Shown in pieces: positions 35,118 to 43,972 of a DNA stretch of 64,000 bases; position 1 is the stretch's first letter; every line of letters begins with the position of its first letter. Made by a program: the position numbers and the translations under genes. The notes under the pieces are model-generated. The model ran no database searches, was not told where the DNA came from, and saw nothing but the letters and a program-made list of their open reading frames with translations. Source of the DNA: an uncultured Lachnospiraceae bacterium (GTDB taxonomy: Bacteria > Bacillota > Clostridia > Lachnospirales > Lachnospiraceae); NCBI GenBank assembly GCA_944384155.1, contig CALWSG010000054.1:1-64000 (forward strand), written 5' to 3'.

Positions 35118-35146
35118 ATCTTATAACCTTGCTCCTTTTCATGCTT

Positions 35147-35755
35147 TTAATAGAATATCTTTTCTTCATCTATTACTTCATATTTCCCCTGATTAAGCCT
35201 TACAATTATAACATTGCAGTTTTTCTGAACTCCTCCCTTCCAGAAATCCTCCGGCTTATTTTGCTTTATATGGGCCATAAGTGCTTTGTTTATGGCACCA
35301 TGTGCCACTATCATCACCCTTGTAAAAATTTCTTCATTTGCCTCTATTTCACTGACAAGAAAATCTCCTGCCCGCTCCTTAAGTGCATCTATTGTTTCTC
35401 CCTGCTCATCAGGCACATACAAATGAGGTGCATCAAAAAAGTGTGTAAAATGTGACAAGGGATCCTTTTTCATATCCTCTATTTTTTGTCCCTCAAGCTT
35501 TCCAAAACAAAGTTCTTTTATTCTTGAATCAGTAACGATAGGTATATCTCTGTCCCCTCTTATATAGCACGCTGTATCATATGCTCTTTTTAATGGGCTT
35601 GAATATATCTTATCAAAATATACATCCTTCAGTGCCTCGCCTGTTTTTTTTGCAAGATTTATTCCGTTTTCATTTAACATAATATCGGCACTTCCCTGAA
35701 GCCTTCCTTCTTTATTCCATACGGTCTGACCGTGCCTTACAATATATAATTCCAT
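35147..35755 (-). CDS. Histidine phosphatase family protein (phosphoglycerate-mutase-like)
   Basis: 202-aa single-domain phosphatase. Catalytic RHG box at the very start (MELYIVRHGQTVWN), IYSSPLKRAYDTA arginine motif and the second histidine in VMIVAHGAINKALM. Substrate unknown (phosphosugar or cobalamin-pathway members exist). ATG 35755 is set by CGGAG 7 nt upstream and lies inside the last 19 nt of the phosphodiesterase gene, so the two are coupled. Confidence 0.9.
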   Translation of the reverse strand: MELYIVRHGQTVWNKEGRLQGSADIMLNENGINLAKKTGEALKDVYFDKIYSSPLKRAYDTACYIRGDRDIPIVTDSRIKELCFGKLEGQKIEDMKKDPLSHFTHFFDAPHLYVPDEQGETIDALKERAGDFLVSEIEANEEIFTRVMIVAHGAINKALMAHIKQNKPEDFWKGGVQKNCNVIIVRLNQGKYEVIDEEKIFY

Positions 35756-36285
35756 AATATTTCTCCGTCTATTGCCTTCCACTGTGCCATTTTATCATCT
35801 AAAATCATGTACCCGTTTTTACTGTTTTCTTTTGGAATAGATACCGAACCGGGATTCATGTATATATACTTGCCTCCACAAAGCTCCTTGCACACCGGCA
35901 CATGAGTGTGTCCGTGGAGAAGTATATCTCCCTCCTTTAGCTTTGGCAGTGAAGTTTCATTATATATATGTCCGTGTGTGGCAAATATCATTCTCCCTGC
36001 CACATAGAATACGGCATATTCTGCCAAAACAGGAAAATCAAGAACCATTTGGTCTACCTCTGCCTCACAGTTTCCTCTTACACATAAAAGCTCACTGCTA
36101 ATATTGTTAAGAAGCTCTATAACCCTTTTAGGTGCATACTCCTTTGGCAGATCATTCCTTGGACCATGATATAATATATCTCCTAAAATAACAAGTCTGT
36201 CACACCTCTCCCTTTTATATGCCTCTATCATTTTTTCGGCATAATAGGAAGAACCGTGTATGTCAGATGCTATCATAAATCTCAT
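35737..36285 (-). CDS. YfcE/MJ0936 family phosphodiesterase
   Basis: 182-aa small calcineurin-like phosphodiesterase: MIASDIHGS (D-x-H), VILGDILYHGPRN (GD), VRGNCEAE, FATHGH and LLHGHTHVP metal motifs, ending with MNPGSVSIPKE. Relatives hydrolyse artificial phosphodiesters; the physiological substrate is unknown. Followed by an overlapping histidine phosphatase gene. Confidence 0.92.
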   Translation of the reverse strand: MRFMIASDIHGSSYYAEKMIEAYKRERCDRLVILGDILYHGPRNDLPKEYAPKRVIELLNNISSELLCVRGNCEAEVDQMVLDFPVLAEYAVFYVAGRMIFATHGHIYNETSLPKLKEGDILLHGHTHVPVCKELCGGKYIYMNPGSVSIPKENSKNGYMILDDKMAQWKAIDGEILWNYIL

Positions 36286-36387
36286 AATTTTTATCCTTCC
36301 TTTGTCTTATCTTTACTGTTTCTCCTGCTGATAAGTCACTATATCACATTTTGGAATAAAATGCAAATAAAGTATGTTTTAATATAT

Positions 36388-36417
36388 TTAAAAGAGACAT
36401 GGGATTTAAGTCCCATG
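36388..36417 (-). terminator. Terminator after pyruvate:ferredoxin oxidoreductase
   Basis: CATGGGA-CTTAAA-TCCCATG stem-loop followed by TCTCTTTT on the minus strand, about 45 nt past the stop codon. It lies in the 175-nt gap before the phosphodiesterase gene. Confidence 0.65.
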
Positions 36418-36460
36418 CCTCCAAACAATTAATGCTCCGCCAAGCTAAAGCACTTTACTT

Positions 36461-39400
36461 TTATTCGTACAGACTTGCCAGCTTTGTGAGATACTCATAC
36501 TTATCTGATGCTGCTTTCTCTGCTTTCTCAAATAATTCCTTAGCTCTCTCAGGATTGCTTCTTTCAAGAGCACTGTAACGAACCTCGTTCCTTAAGAAAT
36601 CACAGTACTCTGTTGTTGGAGCCTTGCTGTCCATTATAAACGGATTCTTTCCGGCTTCTTTAAGTCTTGGGTCAAATCTGAACAGATGCCAGTAGCCTGA
36701 TGTAACGGCTTTCTTTTCTTCTGTCTGCGCACCGCTCATACCACCCTTAATACCATGATTAATACATGGAGCATAAGCAATAATAATGGATGGTCCCGGA
36801 TAGCTTTCCGCCTCCACAAATGCCTTTATACACTGATTCATATCTGCGCCCTGTGATATCTGTGCAACATATACATATCCGTAACTCATGGCAATCTGTG
36901 CAAGGTCTTTCTTCTTAACGTCCTTACCACCTGCCGCAAACTGTGCAGTTGCTCCAATAGGTGTAGATTTAGATGACTGACCTCCCGTATTAGAATAAAC
37001 CTCTGTGTCAAACACCAGAATATTTACATCCTGTCCGCTTGCAATTACGTGATCTAATCCGCCAAATCCAATATCATATGCCCAGCCGTCACCGCCGAAT
37101 ATCCACTGTGATTTCTTTGATAAGAAATCCTTATAAGGAAGAATTTCCTTTGCCTTATCACAGCCGCAGGCTTCAAGTGCTGCAACAAGCTTATCTGTAG
37201 CTGCACCGTTTAATGCACCTGACTCAAATGTATCAAGATATTCCTTTGCTGCCGCCTTAACATCTTCTTTATCTGTATTTTCAGCAAGATACTGAATTTT
37301 TTCCTTTAAGCCCTTTCTTATTGCATTTTGGGCTAACTTCATACCAAAGCCAAATTCTGCGTTATCCTCAAACAATGAGTTGGACCATGCAGGTCCCTTT
37401 CCTTCCGGAGTTACAGTATATGGTGTAGAAGGTGAGGAGTTGCCCCAAATAGATGAACATCCGGTTGCGTTGGCAATATATGCCCTGTCACCAAATAACT
37501 GTGTCATAAGCTTTGCATACGGTGTCTCACCGCAGCCTGCACATGCTCCCGAATACTCAAGAAGCGGCTGCTTAAACTGGCTTCCCTTAACAGTTGTCTC
37601 CTTAAACTTTTCAAGAACCTCAGGTTTCTTAGGAAGCTTCTGACCATAATCAAATACCTTCTGCTCATTTAACTGTGACTCCAATGACTTCATTGTAAGA
37701 GCCTTATTGCCCTTCATTCCCGGACATACTGTTACACATGAACCACATCCCGTACAGTCAAGTGCAGACATTGTCACTGCAAACTTAAGTCCCGGAATGC
37801 CTGTTAAATCCTTTGACTTTGTTCCCTCCGGAGCATTTGCAAGTTCCTCCTCTGTCATTGCCACAGGTCTTATAACTGCATGAGGACAAACATATGAACA
37901 GAAGTTACACTGAATACAGTTTTCAGGTATCCACTCAGGAACATCTACTGCAATTCCTCTCTTTTCATATGCTGAGGCACCTGAAGGTGTTGTACCGTCA
38001 ACATAAGGAAGGAATGTTGATACAGGCAGACTGTTGCCCTCCTGTGCGTTAATATGCACCTGCACATTATTGACAAAATCAACTACGTCCTTTCTGTCTC
38101 CGCTAACTCTGCGTGTAAGGTCTTCACTATCTGCATTCTTCCAGCTTTCAGGAATTTCAACCTTAACTACGTCTGTTGCTCCTCTGTCAATGGCATTGTA
38201 GTTCATCTGTACAATATCATCGCCCTTTTTGCCGTATGCATTCTTAGCGGCAGCCTTCATATATTCAATAGCTTTTTCTTCAGGAATAATATTGGCAAGC
38301 TTAAAGAATGCTGACTGAAGAATTGTATTAATTCTTCCTCCAAGTCCTATTTCTTTTCCAATCTTTATGCCGTCGATTGTATAGAGACTTATATTATGAT
38401 CAGCAATATATTTTTTTACCTGTCCCGGAAGATTTTCCTCGAGACCTGCCAAATCCCACTCGCAGTTGAGAAGGAAGGTTCCGTTATCCTTAAGATCCTG
38501 AACCATATTATATTTTCTTACATATGACGGATTATGACATGCCACAAAGTTTGCCTTCTTAATAAGATATGTTGACTTAATTGGCTCTTTACCGAACCTT
38601 AAGTGAGATATGGTGACACCTCCTGACTTCTTAGAGTCATAATCAAAATATGCCTGTGCATACATATCTGTATTGTCGCCAATAATCTTTATTGAATTCT
38701 TGTTTGCACCTACAGTACCGTCTGCACCAAGTCCCCAGAACTTACAGCATATAATAGATTCAGGCGCTGTGTCAGGATTCTCTGTAACAGGAAGAGAAAG
38801 ATTTGTAACATCATCTGTAATACCTATTGTAAACTTCTTCTTTTCCGTATTTTTGTAGACTGCCACTATCTGTCCCGGAGTTGTATCCTTTGAACCAAGT
38901 CCATAGCGTCCTGAAAATACAGGAACATTTTTAAACTTACTTTCCTTTAATGCCGCAACAACATCAAGATAAAGAGGCTCTCCCAATGCTCCCGGCTCCT
39001 TTGTTCTGTCAAGTACGCTAATCTGCTTAACAGTGTCAGGGATAACGTCAATTAAATGCTTAACACTAAATGGTCTGTAAAGTCTTACCTTTACCACACC
39101 TACCTTTTTGCCCTGCTTTGTAAGATAATCTATAGTTTCCTCTATTGTTTCACATACAGAACCCATAGCTACAATAACATGCTCTGCATCAGGTGCTCCG
39201 TAATAGTTGAACAATCTGTAATCTGTTCCAATCTTAGCATTAACCTTATTCATATAAAGCTCCACAACTTCCGGAAGCTTGTCATAATACTCGTTGCATG
39301 CTTCTCTTGCCTGGAAGAAAATATCAGGATTCTGTGCCGAACCTCTCTGGCATGGGTGATTAGGATTTAAGCAGTGGTTTCTGTATTCCATAACTGCATC

Positions 39401-39991
39401 CTTATCCATCATGTCATTTAAATCCTCGTAATCCCATACCTCTATCTTTTGTATTTCATGGGATGTACGGAAACCGTCAAAGAAGTTAATAAACGGAACT
39501 CTTCCTTTTACAGCCGAGCAGTGTGCAACGGGAGTTAAATCCATAACCTCCTGTACTCCTGAGCTGCAAAGCATGGCAAAGCCTGTCTGACGACATGCAT
39601 ATATATCGGAATGATCACCGAAAATGGACAATGCATGACTTGCAAGAGCTCTTGCCGAAACATCAATAACTCCCGGCAATAATTCACCTGCAATCTTGTA
39701 CATATTAGGAATCATAAGTAAGAGTCCCTGTGATGCAGTAAATGTAGTTGTGAGAGCACCTGCTGCAAGAGAACCGTGTACTGCACCTGCCGCACCTGCC
39801 TCAGACTGCATTTCCTGAACAAGCACTTCCTGTCCGAAAATATTTTTCCTTCCCTCAGTTGCCCACTTGTCAGATAACTCTGCCATTACCGATGAAGGGG
39901 TTATAGGATAGATTGCCGCCACGTCTGAGTACGCATAAGACACATGTGCTGCAGCGGTATTGCCATCCATGGTTTTCATTTTTCTTGCCAT
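36461..39991 (-). CDS. nifJ: Pyruvate:ferredoxin (flavodoxin) oxidoreductase
   Basis: 1176-aa homodimeric PFOR oxidising pyruvate to acetyl-CoA with reduction of ferredoxin, central to anaerobic energy metabolism. Domains in order: pyruvate-binding (MKTMDGNTAAAHVSYAYSDVAAIYPITPSS), gamma domain (about 410-600, FWGLGADGTVGANKNS), ferredoxin domain with two 4Fe-4S motifs (CIQCNFCSYVCP, CTGCGSCVTVCP) and the thiamine-diphosphate domain (GCGETPY, GGDGWAYDIGFGGLDH, YSNTGGQSSKSTP). ATG 39991 follows AGGAGGAAAAGTTTA; the longer frame lacks a Shine-Dalgarno. Own promoter at 40068-40096. Confidence 0.97.
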   Translation of the reverse strand: MARKMKTMDGNTAAAHVSYAYSDVAAIYPITPSSVMAELSDKWATEGRKNIFGQEVLVQEMQSEAGAAGAVHGSLAAGALTTTFTASQGLLLMIPNMYKIAGELLPGVIDVSARALASHALSIFGDHSDIYACRQTGFAMLCSSGVQEVMDLTPVAHCSAVKGRVPFINFFDGFRTSHEIQKIEVWDYEDLNDMMDKDAVMEYRNHCLNPNHPCQRGSAQNPDIFFQAREACNEYYDKLPEVVELYMNKVNAKIGTDYRLFNYYGAPDAEHVIVAMGSVCETIEETIDYLTKQGKKVGVVKVRLYRPFSVKHLIDVIPDTVKQISVLDRTKEPGALGEPLYLDVVAALKESKFKNVPVFSGRYGLGSKDTTPGQIVAVYKNTEKKKFTIGITDDVTNLSLPVTENPDTAPESIICCKFWGLGADGTVGANKNSIKIIGDNTDMYAQAYFDYDSKKSGGVTISHLRFGKEPIKSTYLIKKANFVACHNPSYVRKYNMVQDLKDNGTFLLNCEWDLAGLEENLPGQVKKYIADHNISLYTIDGIKIGKEIGLGGRINTILQSAFFKLANIIPEEKAIEYMKAAAKNAYGKKGDDIVQMNYNAIDRGATDVVKVEIPESWKNADSEDLTRRVSGDRKDVVDFVNNVQVHINAQEGNSLPVSTFLPYVDGTTPSGASAYEKRGIAVDVPEWIPENCIQCNFCSYVCPHAVIRPVAMTEEELANAPEGTKSKDLTGIPGLKFAVTMSALDCTGCGSCVTVCPGMKGNKALTMKSLESQLNEQKVFDYGQKLPKKPEVLEKFKETTVKGSQFKQPLLEYSGACAGCGETPYAKLMTQLFGDRAYIANATGCSSIWGNSSPSTPYTVTPEGKGPAWSNSLFEDNAEFGFGMKLAQNAIRKGLKEKIQYLAENTDKEDVKAAAKEYLDTFESGALNGAATDKLVAALEACGCDKAKEILPYKDFLSKKSQWIFGGDGWAYDIGFGGLDHVIASGQDVNILVFDTEVYSNTGGQSSKSTPIGATAQFAAGGKDVKKKDLAQIAMSYGYVYVAQISQGADMNQCIKAFVEAESYPGPSIIIAYAPCINHGIKGGMSGAQTEEKKAVTSGYWHLFRFDPRLKEAGKNPFIMDSKAPTTEYCDFLRNEVRYSALERSNPERAKELFEKAEKAASDKYEYLTKLASLYE

Positions 39992-40038
39992 TAAACTTTT
40001 CCTCCTATATTTTAAATTAAATAAATACATAACCAGAA

Positions 40039-40061
40039 AGGCTTATATAAAAAGCCTTTAC
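40039..40061 (-). promoter_or_regulatory. 5'-terminal stem-loop of the PFOR leader
   Basis: AAAGGCTT-TTTATAT-AAGCCTTT, starting within a few nucleotides of the predicted transcription start. No T-run follows on the minus strand, so it is not a terminator for this direction. Comparable in place to the stem-loop at the start of the rpmB mRNA. Confidence 0.45.
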
Positions 40062-40067
40062 TGATAA

Positions 40068-40096
40068 ATTATATCATTGACGACAAATATTTACAA
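40068..40096 (-). promoter_or_regulatory. Promoter of the PFOR gene
   Basis: TTGTAA (40091-40096), 17 bp, TATAAT (40068-40073). The -10 box is perfect. This separates PFOR from the pdp-deoB transcript. Confidence 0.75.
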
Positions 40097-40115
40097 GTTT
40101 TATATTATAATATTT

Positions 40116-41450
40116 TCAGTAAATTTCTGCAAAAATAACGGAAGTGTTTTCCACTTTTTTGTCAGAAAAGCTATATGCCTTCAATACCATATCCTCTGCT
40201 TCCCCTGCTGCTTCCATTGTATTTGCGTATATTACACCAAGTATGTCACCTTTTTTTACAATGTCACCTGTCTTTTTCAAAAGCCGTACTCCAACTGACA
40301 AATCAATAATATCATCTTTCCCTGTTCTTCCTCCTCCAAGCCTTGTGACAGCCATACCGACTGCTTTTCCGTTAATGGCTGAAACATACTCTGCCATACC
40401 CCTGTTTTCTGATTCACCATTTTTTCCGGTGTATAATATTTGTTTTTCTATTGCTGCTTTTTTAAACAGCTCTGTATTATACACCATTTCACCGTTTCCT
40501 CCCTGCCTTTCAACCCACTGTGCCATTTTCTTCAGTGCACTTCCGTTCTTTATAGTATTTAAAAGCAGTGCCTTAGCCTCTGAAAGGGAGCTGCACCTGC
40601 CATTAAGTAAAAGCATATGGCTTCCCAGCACAAGTGCAACCTCCAGCACACTGTCAGGTCCCTTCCCATTTAAAACATTAATTGCCTCTATCACTTCTAT
40701 GGCATTGCCTACGGCACAGCCTAAAGGCTCGTTCATATCAGTAATAACGGCGGCCATTTTCTTTCCCTGCCTCCTGCCTATTTTAATCATAAGCCGGGCA
40801 AGCATCTCTGCCTCTTTAGGATTTTCCATAAAAGCACCTGTTCCGTATGTAACATCAAGTACAATACCTGCCGCACCTGCTGCAAGCTTCTTGCTCATAA
40901 TACTTGAGGCAATTAACGGCATACTGTCTACTGTGGCAGTGACATCACGAAGTGCATATATTTTCTTGTCGGCAGGTGCCAGATTTGCTGTCTGGCCGGC
41001 CCATGATATCCCAATATCATTTACGTTTTTTATAAACTCATGGACTGAAGGGCTTGTATTAAAGCCTGTAAAGCTTTCGAGCTTATCAATGGTGCCTCCT
41101 GTGTACCCTAAGCCTCTCCCTGACATTTTGGCCACAGGCACACCGCATGCTGCAACCATAGGTCCCATAACTAAGGAAACCTTATCACCTACACCCCCCG
41201 TACTGTGCTTGTCTACCACCGCTCCCTTTATTCCGCTTAAATCAAGCTCATCGCCGCTTTCTTTCATTGCCATGGTAAAATTATATGTTTCTTCCTCACT
41301 CATTCCATTAAAACACACTGCCATAAGAAATGCAGCCATCTGATAATCGGGAATATCTCCATTTGTATATCCGTTTACAATATAATACAGCTCTTTTCTT
41401 TTAAGCTCTCCATTGTTTTTTTTCCTGTCAATAAGCTCGTACATATTCAT
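40116..41450 (-). CDS. pdp: Pyrimidine-nucleoside phosphorylase
   Basis: 444-aa phosphorylase of uridine, deoxyuridine and thymidine, releasing (deoxy)ribose-1-phosphate. KHSTGGVGDKVSL phosphate site, KMSGRGLGYTGGTIDKLESFTGF signature, and the C-terminal PYNP domain with RLGGGRTGKDDIIDLSVGV. Shine-Dalgarno GGAATGGAG. It directly follows deoB, which isomerises the pentose-1-phosphate product, forming a nucleoside-salvage pair. Confidence 0.95.
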   Translation of the reverse strand: MNMYELIDRKKNNGELKRKELYYIVNGYTNGDIPDYQMAAFLMAVCFNGMSEEETYNFTMAMKESGDELDLSGIKGAVVDKHSTGGVGDKVSLVMGPMVAACGVPVAKMSGRGLGYTGGTIDKLESFTGFNTSPSVHEFIKNVNDIGISWAGQTANLAPADKKIYALRDVTATVDSMPLIASSIMSKKLAAGAAGIVLDVTYGTGAFMENPKEAEMLARLMIKIGRRQGKKMAAVITDMNEPLGCAVGNAIEVIEAINVLNGKGPDSVLEVALVLGSHMLLLNGRCSSLSEAKALLLNTIKNGSALKKMAQWVERQGGNGEMVYNTELFKKAAIEKQILYTGKNGESENRGMAEYVSAINGKAVGMAVTRLGGGRTGKDDIIDLSVGVRLLKKTGDIVKKGDILGVIYANTMEAAGEAEDMVLKAYSFSDKKVENTSVIFAEIY

Positions 41451-41471
41451 AGCAACTCCATTCCTCCCTGC

Positions 41472-42650
41472 TTATATTTTAATTGCATTATAAAAGGACT
41501 GACCCACAGACAAAGTATTTTTATTTAAGCCAAGTATCTCCCCTACTGTCTGTCCAATATCCCCAAAGGTTTTTCTTGTTCCAAGATTTATTCCTTTCTT
41601 AATATTTCTGCCGTATACAAGCAATGGTATATATTCTCTTGTGTGATCCGTTCCCGGAACCGTAGGATCACAGCCATGGTCCGCATTTATTATAAGCACA
41701 TCATCAGACCTCATATTGTCTATTATCTCCCCGATTCTTCTGTCTGCATCATTTAGTCCTCTTCCATACCCTTCATAATCATTCCTGTGCCCCCACTTAG
41801 AATCAAACTCCACAAGATTTGTAAATATAAGCCCACTGTCTACTGTTTTCATATAATCAAGGGTTTTATCCATACCGTCCATATTGTCTTTAGTGTGAAC
41901 AGCTTTTGTTATTCCCTTTCCCGCAAATATATCTTCTATTTTCCCCACGGCAGCAACAGTAAATCCTCTTTCCTTAAGGCAGCTTAAAAGATTATTGTCC
42001 GGCGGCTCCAATGAAAAATCACGTCTGTTTGATGTTCGCTCTCTGCCTTTTTCCGTCTTTATATAAGGACGTGCTATAACTCGCCCAACTCCATGCTTTC
42101 CCTTAAGGATTCCTCTTGCTTTTATGCACATATCATACAGCTTATCAGGTGGATAAACAGCCTCATTGCAGGCTATCTGAAACACACTGTCTGCCGATGT
42201 ATATATAATAGGTTTCCCTGTTCTTTCATGTTCCTCTCCAAGCTCCTCTATTATCTTGGTTCCTGACGCCGTGCAGTTTCCCAATATTCCCGGAATATTA
42301 CACTGCCTGATAAATTCCTCCGTTATCTCACCGGGAAAGCCTTGAGGATATGTGGGAAAAGGCTTTTCTACGTATATTCCCACCATTTCCCAATGTCCTG
42401 TGGTAGTATCCTTGCCCTTTGAAATTTCTCTGCATCTTCCGTAGCATCCCACCGGATTATTTTTCTTTGGAACTCCTATCATTCCATCTATATTGCCAAG
42501 TCCTAAGCTTATCATATTTGGAATATTAAGCCCTTTATTTTTCTGCCACACATGACCTATAGTATGACATCCCTTGTCACCGTATTCTTCACAATCGGGC
42601 AGGTCTCCTGCCCCAACACTGTCTAAAACTATCCATATTACACGGCTCAT
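41472..42650 (-). CDS. deoB: Phosphopentomutase
   Basis: 392-aa alkaline-phosphatase-fold enzyme converting (deoxy)ribose-1-phosphate to the 5-phosphate. MSRVIWIVLDSVGAGDLPD (metal Asp), KGKDTTTGHWEMVG (phospho-threonine site), GHRNDYEGYGRGL and NADHGCDPTVPGTDHTRE. ATG 42650 follows AGAAAGGAGTAGT; the 13 codons upstream are untranslated leader. The leader includes a GCGTC...GACGC hairpin resembling the AAACGCTC elements. Confidence 0.95.
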   Translation of the reverse strand: MSRVIWIVLDSVGAGDLPDCEEYGDKGCHTIGHVWQKNKGLNIPNMISLGLGNIDGMIGVPKKNNPVGCYGRCREISKGKDTTTGHWEMVGIYVEKPFPTYPQGFPGEITEEFIRQCNIPGILGNCTASGTKIIEELGEEHERTGKPIIYTSADSVFQIACNEAVYPPDKLYDMCIKARGILKGKHGVGRVIARPYIKTEKGRERTSNRRDFSLEPPDNNLLSCLKERGFTVAAVGKIEDIFAGKGITKAVHTKDNMDGMDKTLDYMKTVDSGLIFTNLVEFDSKWGHRNDYEGYGRGLNDADRRIGEIIDNMRSDDVLIINADHGCDPTVPGTDHTREYIPLLVYGRNIKKGINLGTRKTFGDIGQTVGEILGLNKNTLSVGQSFYNAIKI

Positions 42651-42683
42651 ACTACTCCTTTCTGAAGCGTCCGCACTAAAGAG
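42651..42683 (-). promoter_or_regulatory. Hairpin leader of deoB, diverged relative of the AAACGCTC element
   Basis: GCGTC - 11 nt - GACGC stem, then TTCAGAAAGGAG and the ATG. The CGCTTC segment can alternatively cover GGAG with one wobble pair, so the layout resembles copies 1-4 but the sequence has drifted. Confidence 0.35.
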
Positions 42684-42795
42684 ACGCATCTTAAACGTTA
42701 AATTTGATGTTAATATTCTATCAGATTACAACGCTTTTTTGTATGACTTTAATAAACATTTTGCAAATTTATATAAAATTTATCTTTTTTAGCCA

Positions 42796-42824
42796 TTGTC
42801 AATTTTTCACCACTGTACTATACT
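42796..42824 (+). promoter_or_regulatory. Promoter of aroF
   Basis: TTGTCA (42796-42801), 17 bp, TATACT (42819-42824), about 60 nt before the aroF start in the 233-bp divergent gap to deoB. No T-box or other known riboswitch is seen in the leader. Confidence 0.65.
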
Positions 42825-42883
42825 ATTATCCGTATAGACATTATATTACATAAATTTATGACTAAATAAGACGAGGAGGAAAA

Positions 42884-43918
42884 ATGAGTTTTGAATTTAT
42901 AAGAAAATTGCCTGCACCATCAGAAATAAAGGAACAATATCCGGTTCCTGAAAAACTTGCAGCAATGAAAGCTCAAAGAGATGGTATGATAGCCGATGTT
43001 TTTACAGGCAAATCAGATAAATTTCTTGTTATAGTCGGACCTTGCTCTGCCGACAATGAGCCTGCACTTCTTGATTATGTAGAAAGGCTTGCCAAGGTTC
43101 AGGAAAAAATAAAGGACAGAGTTATTATTATACCAAGAGTATATACAAATAAACCACGCACTACAGGAGAGGGCTATAAGGGTATGCTTCACCAGCCTGA
43201 CCCTGAAAAGAAGCCTGATATGCTAAACGGACTTCTTGCCATAAGACATATGCATATTAAAGCTATGGATGTATCAGGACTTACAGCGGCAGACGAAATG
43301 CTTTATCCTGACAACTACCGTTATTTATCTGATGTTCTTTCATATGTTGCAGTAGGTGCCCGCTCCGTTGAAGACCAGCAGCACCGGCTGACTGCCAGCG
43401 GTATGGACGTTCCATGCGGCATGAAAAACCCTACAAGCGGTAATTTATCAGTTATGATGAACTCTGTTGTTGCGGCTCAAATAGGACATACATTTCTTTA
43501 CAGAGGCTTTGAGGTTAAAACTACCGGAAATCCTTTGGCACACACAATACTTCGAGGCTCCCAGAATAAGCACGGTCAGTGTATTCCAAACTATCATTAT
43601 GAAGATATTATGCTGCTTGACCAATTATACAAAGAAAAAAAACTTACAAATCCGGCAGTTATAATTGATGCAAACCACTCTAACTCTAATAAGCAATTCA
43701 AGGAGCAGATTCGTATATGCAAGGATGTGCTTCACAGCCGAAATTACTCTGCAATTGCAAAAAATCTTGTAAAGGGACTTATGATTGAAAGCTACATCGA
43801 GGAAGGCTCTCAGCCTATCGGATGTGACAATCATATTTACGGAAAATCAATAACCGACCCTTGCCTTGGCTGGAATGACACTGAAAGGCTTCTCTACGAT
43901 ATAGCGGAATTAGTTTAA
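42884..43918 (+). CDS. aroF: 3-deoxy-7-phosphoheptulonate synthase (DAHP synthase, AroG/F type)
   Basis: 344-aa class I-alpha DAHP synthase, the first step of the shikimate pathway (phosphoenolpyruvate plus erythrose-4-phosphate). LVIVGPCSADN, RVYTNKPRTTGEGYKGM, GARSVEDQQHR, GCDNHIYGKSITDPCLGW signatures and normal length. AGGAGGAAAA precedes the ATG. It is one of only two protein genes on the plus strand here and carries its own promoter and terminator; aroK and aroD lie 11 kb away. Confidence 0.97.
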   Translation: MSFEFIRKLPAPSEIKEQYPVPEKLAAMKAQRDGMIADVFTGKSDKFLVIVGPCSADNEPALLDYVERLAKVQEKIKDRVIIIPRVYTNKPRTTGEGYKGMLHQPDPEKKPDMLNGLLAIRHMHIKAMDVSGLTAADEMLYPDNYRYLSDVLSYVAVGARSVEDQQHRLTASGMDVPCGMKNPTSGNLSVMMNSVVAAQIGHTFLYRGFEVKTTGNPLAHTILRGSQNKHGQCIPNYHYEDIMLLDQLYKEKKLTNPAVIIDANHSNSNKQFKEQIRICKDVLHSRNYSAIAKNLVKGLMIESYIEEGSQPIGCDNHIYGKSITDPCLGWNDTERLLYDIAELV

Positions 43919-43927
43919 GAGAAAAAT

Positions 43928-43972
43928 AAAAGCTCTATGGGAATGGTTATCACCACTCACATAGAGTTTTTT
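43928..43972 (+). terminator. Terminator of aroF (overlaps 3' end of convergent recombinase gene)
   Basis: CTCTATG (43933-43939) pairs with CATAGAG (43960-43966), with an inner TGGT/ACCA, followed by six T residues. The stop codon (43957-43959) and last codons of the convergent xerD-like gene are inside it. Confidence 0.85.

Noticed and set aside
36418-36460. Second hairpin in GGCATGGG/GCTCCGCC region after PFOR
   Set aside because: Pairing is weak compared with the CATGGGA stem and there is no T-run.
40144-41343. 399-codon open frame on the plus strand opposite pyrimidine-nucleoside phosphorylase
   Set aside because: It is a mirror frame of a well-supported enzyme, has Ser/Pro/Phe-rich low-quality composition, no Shine-Dalgarno and no family motif.
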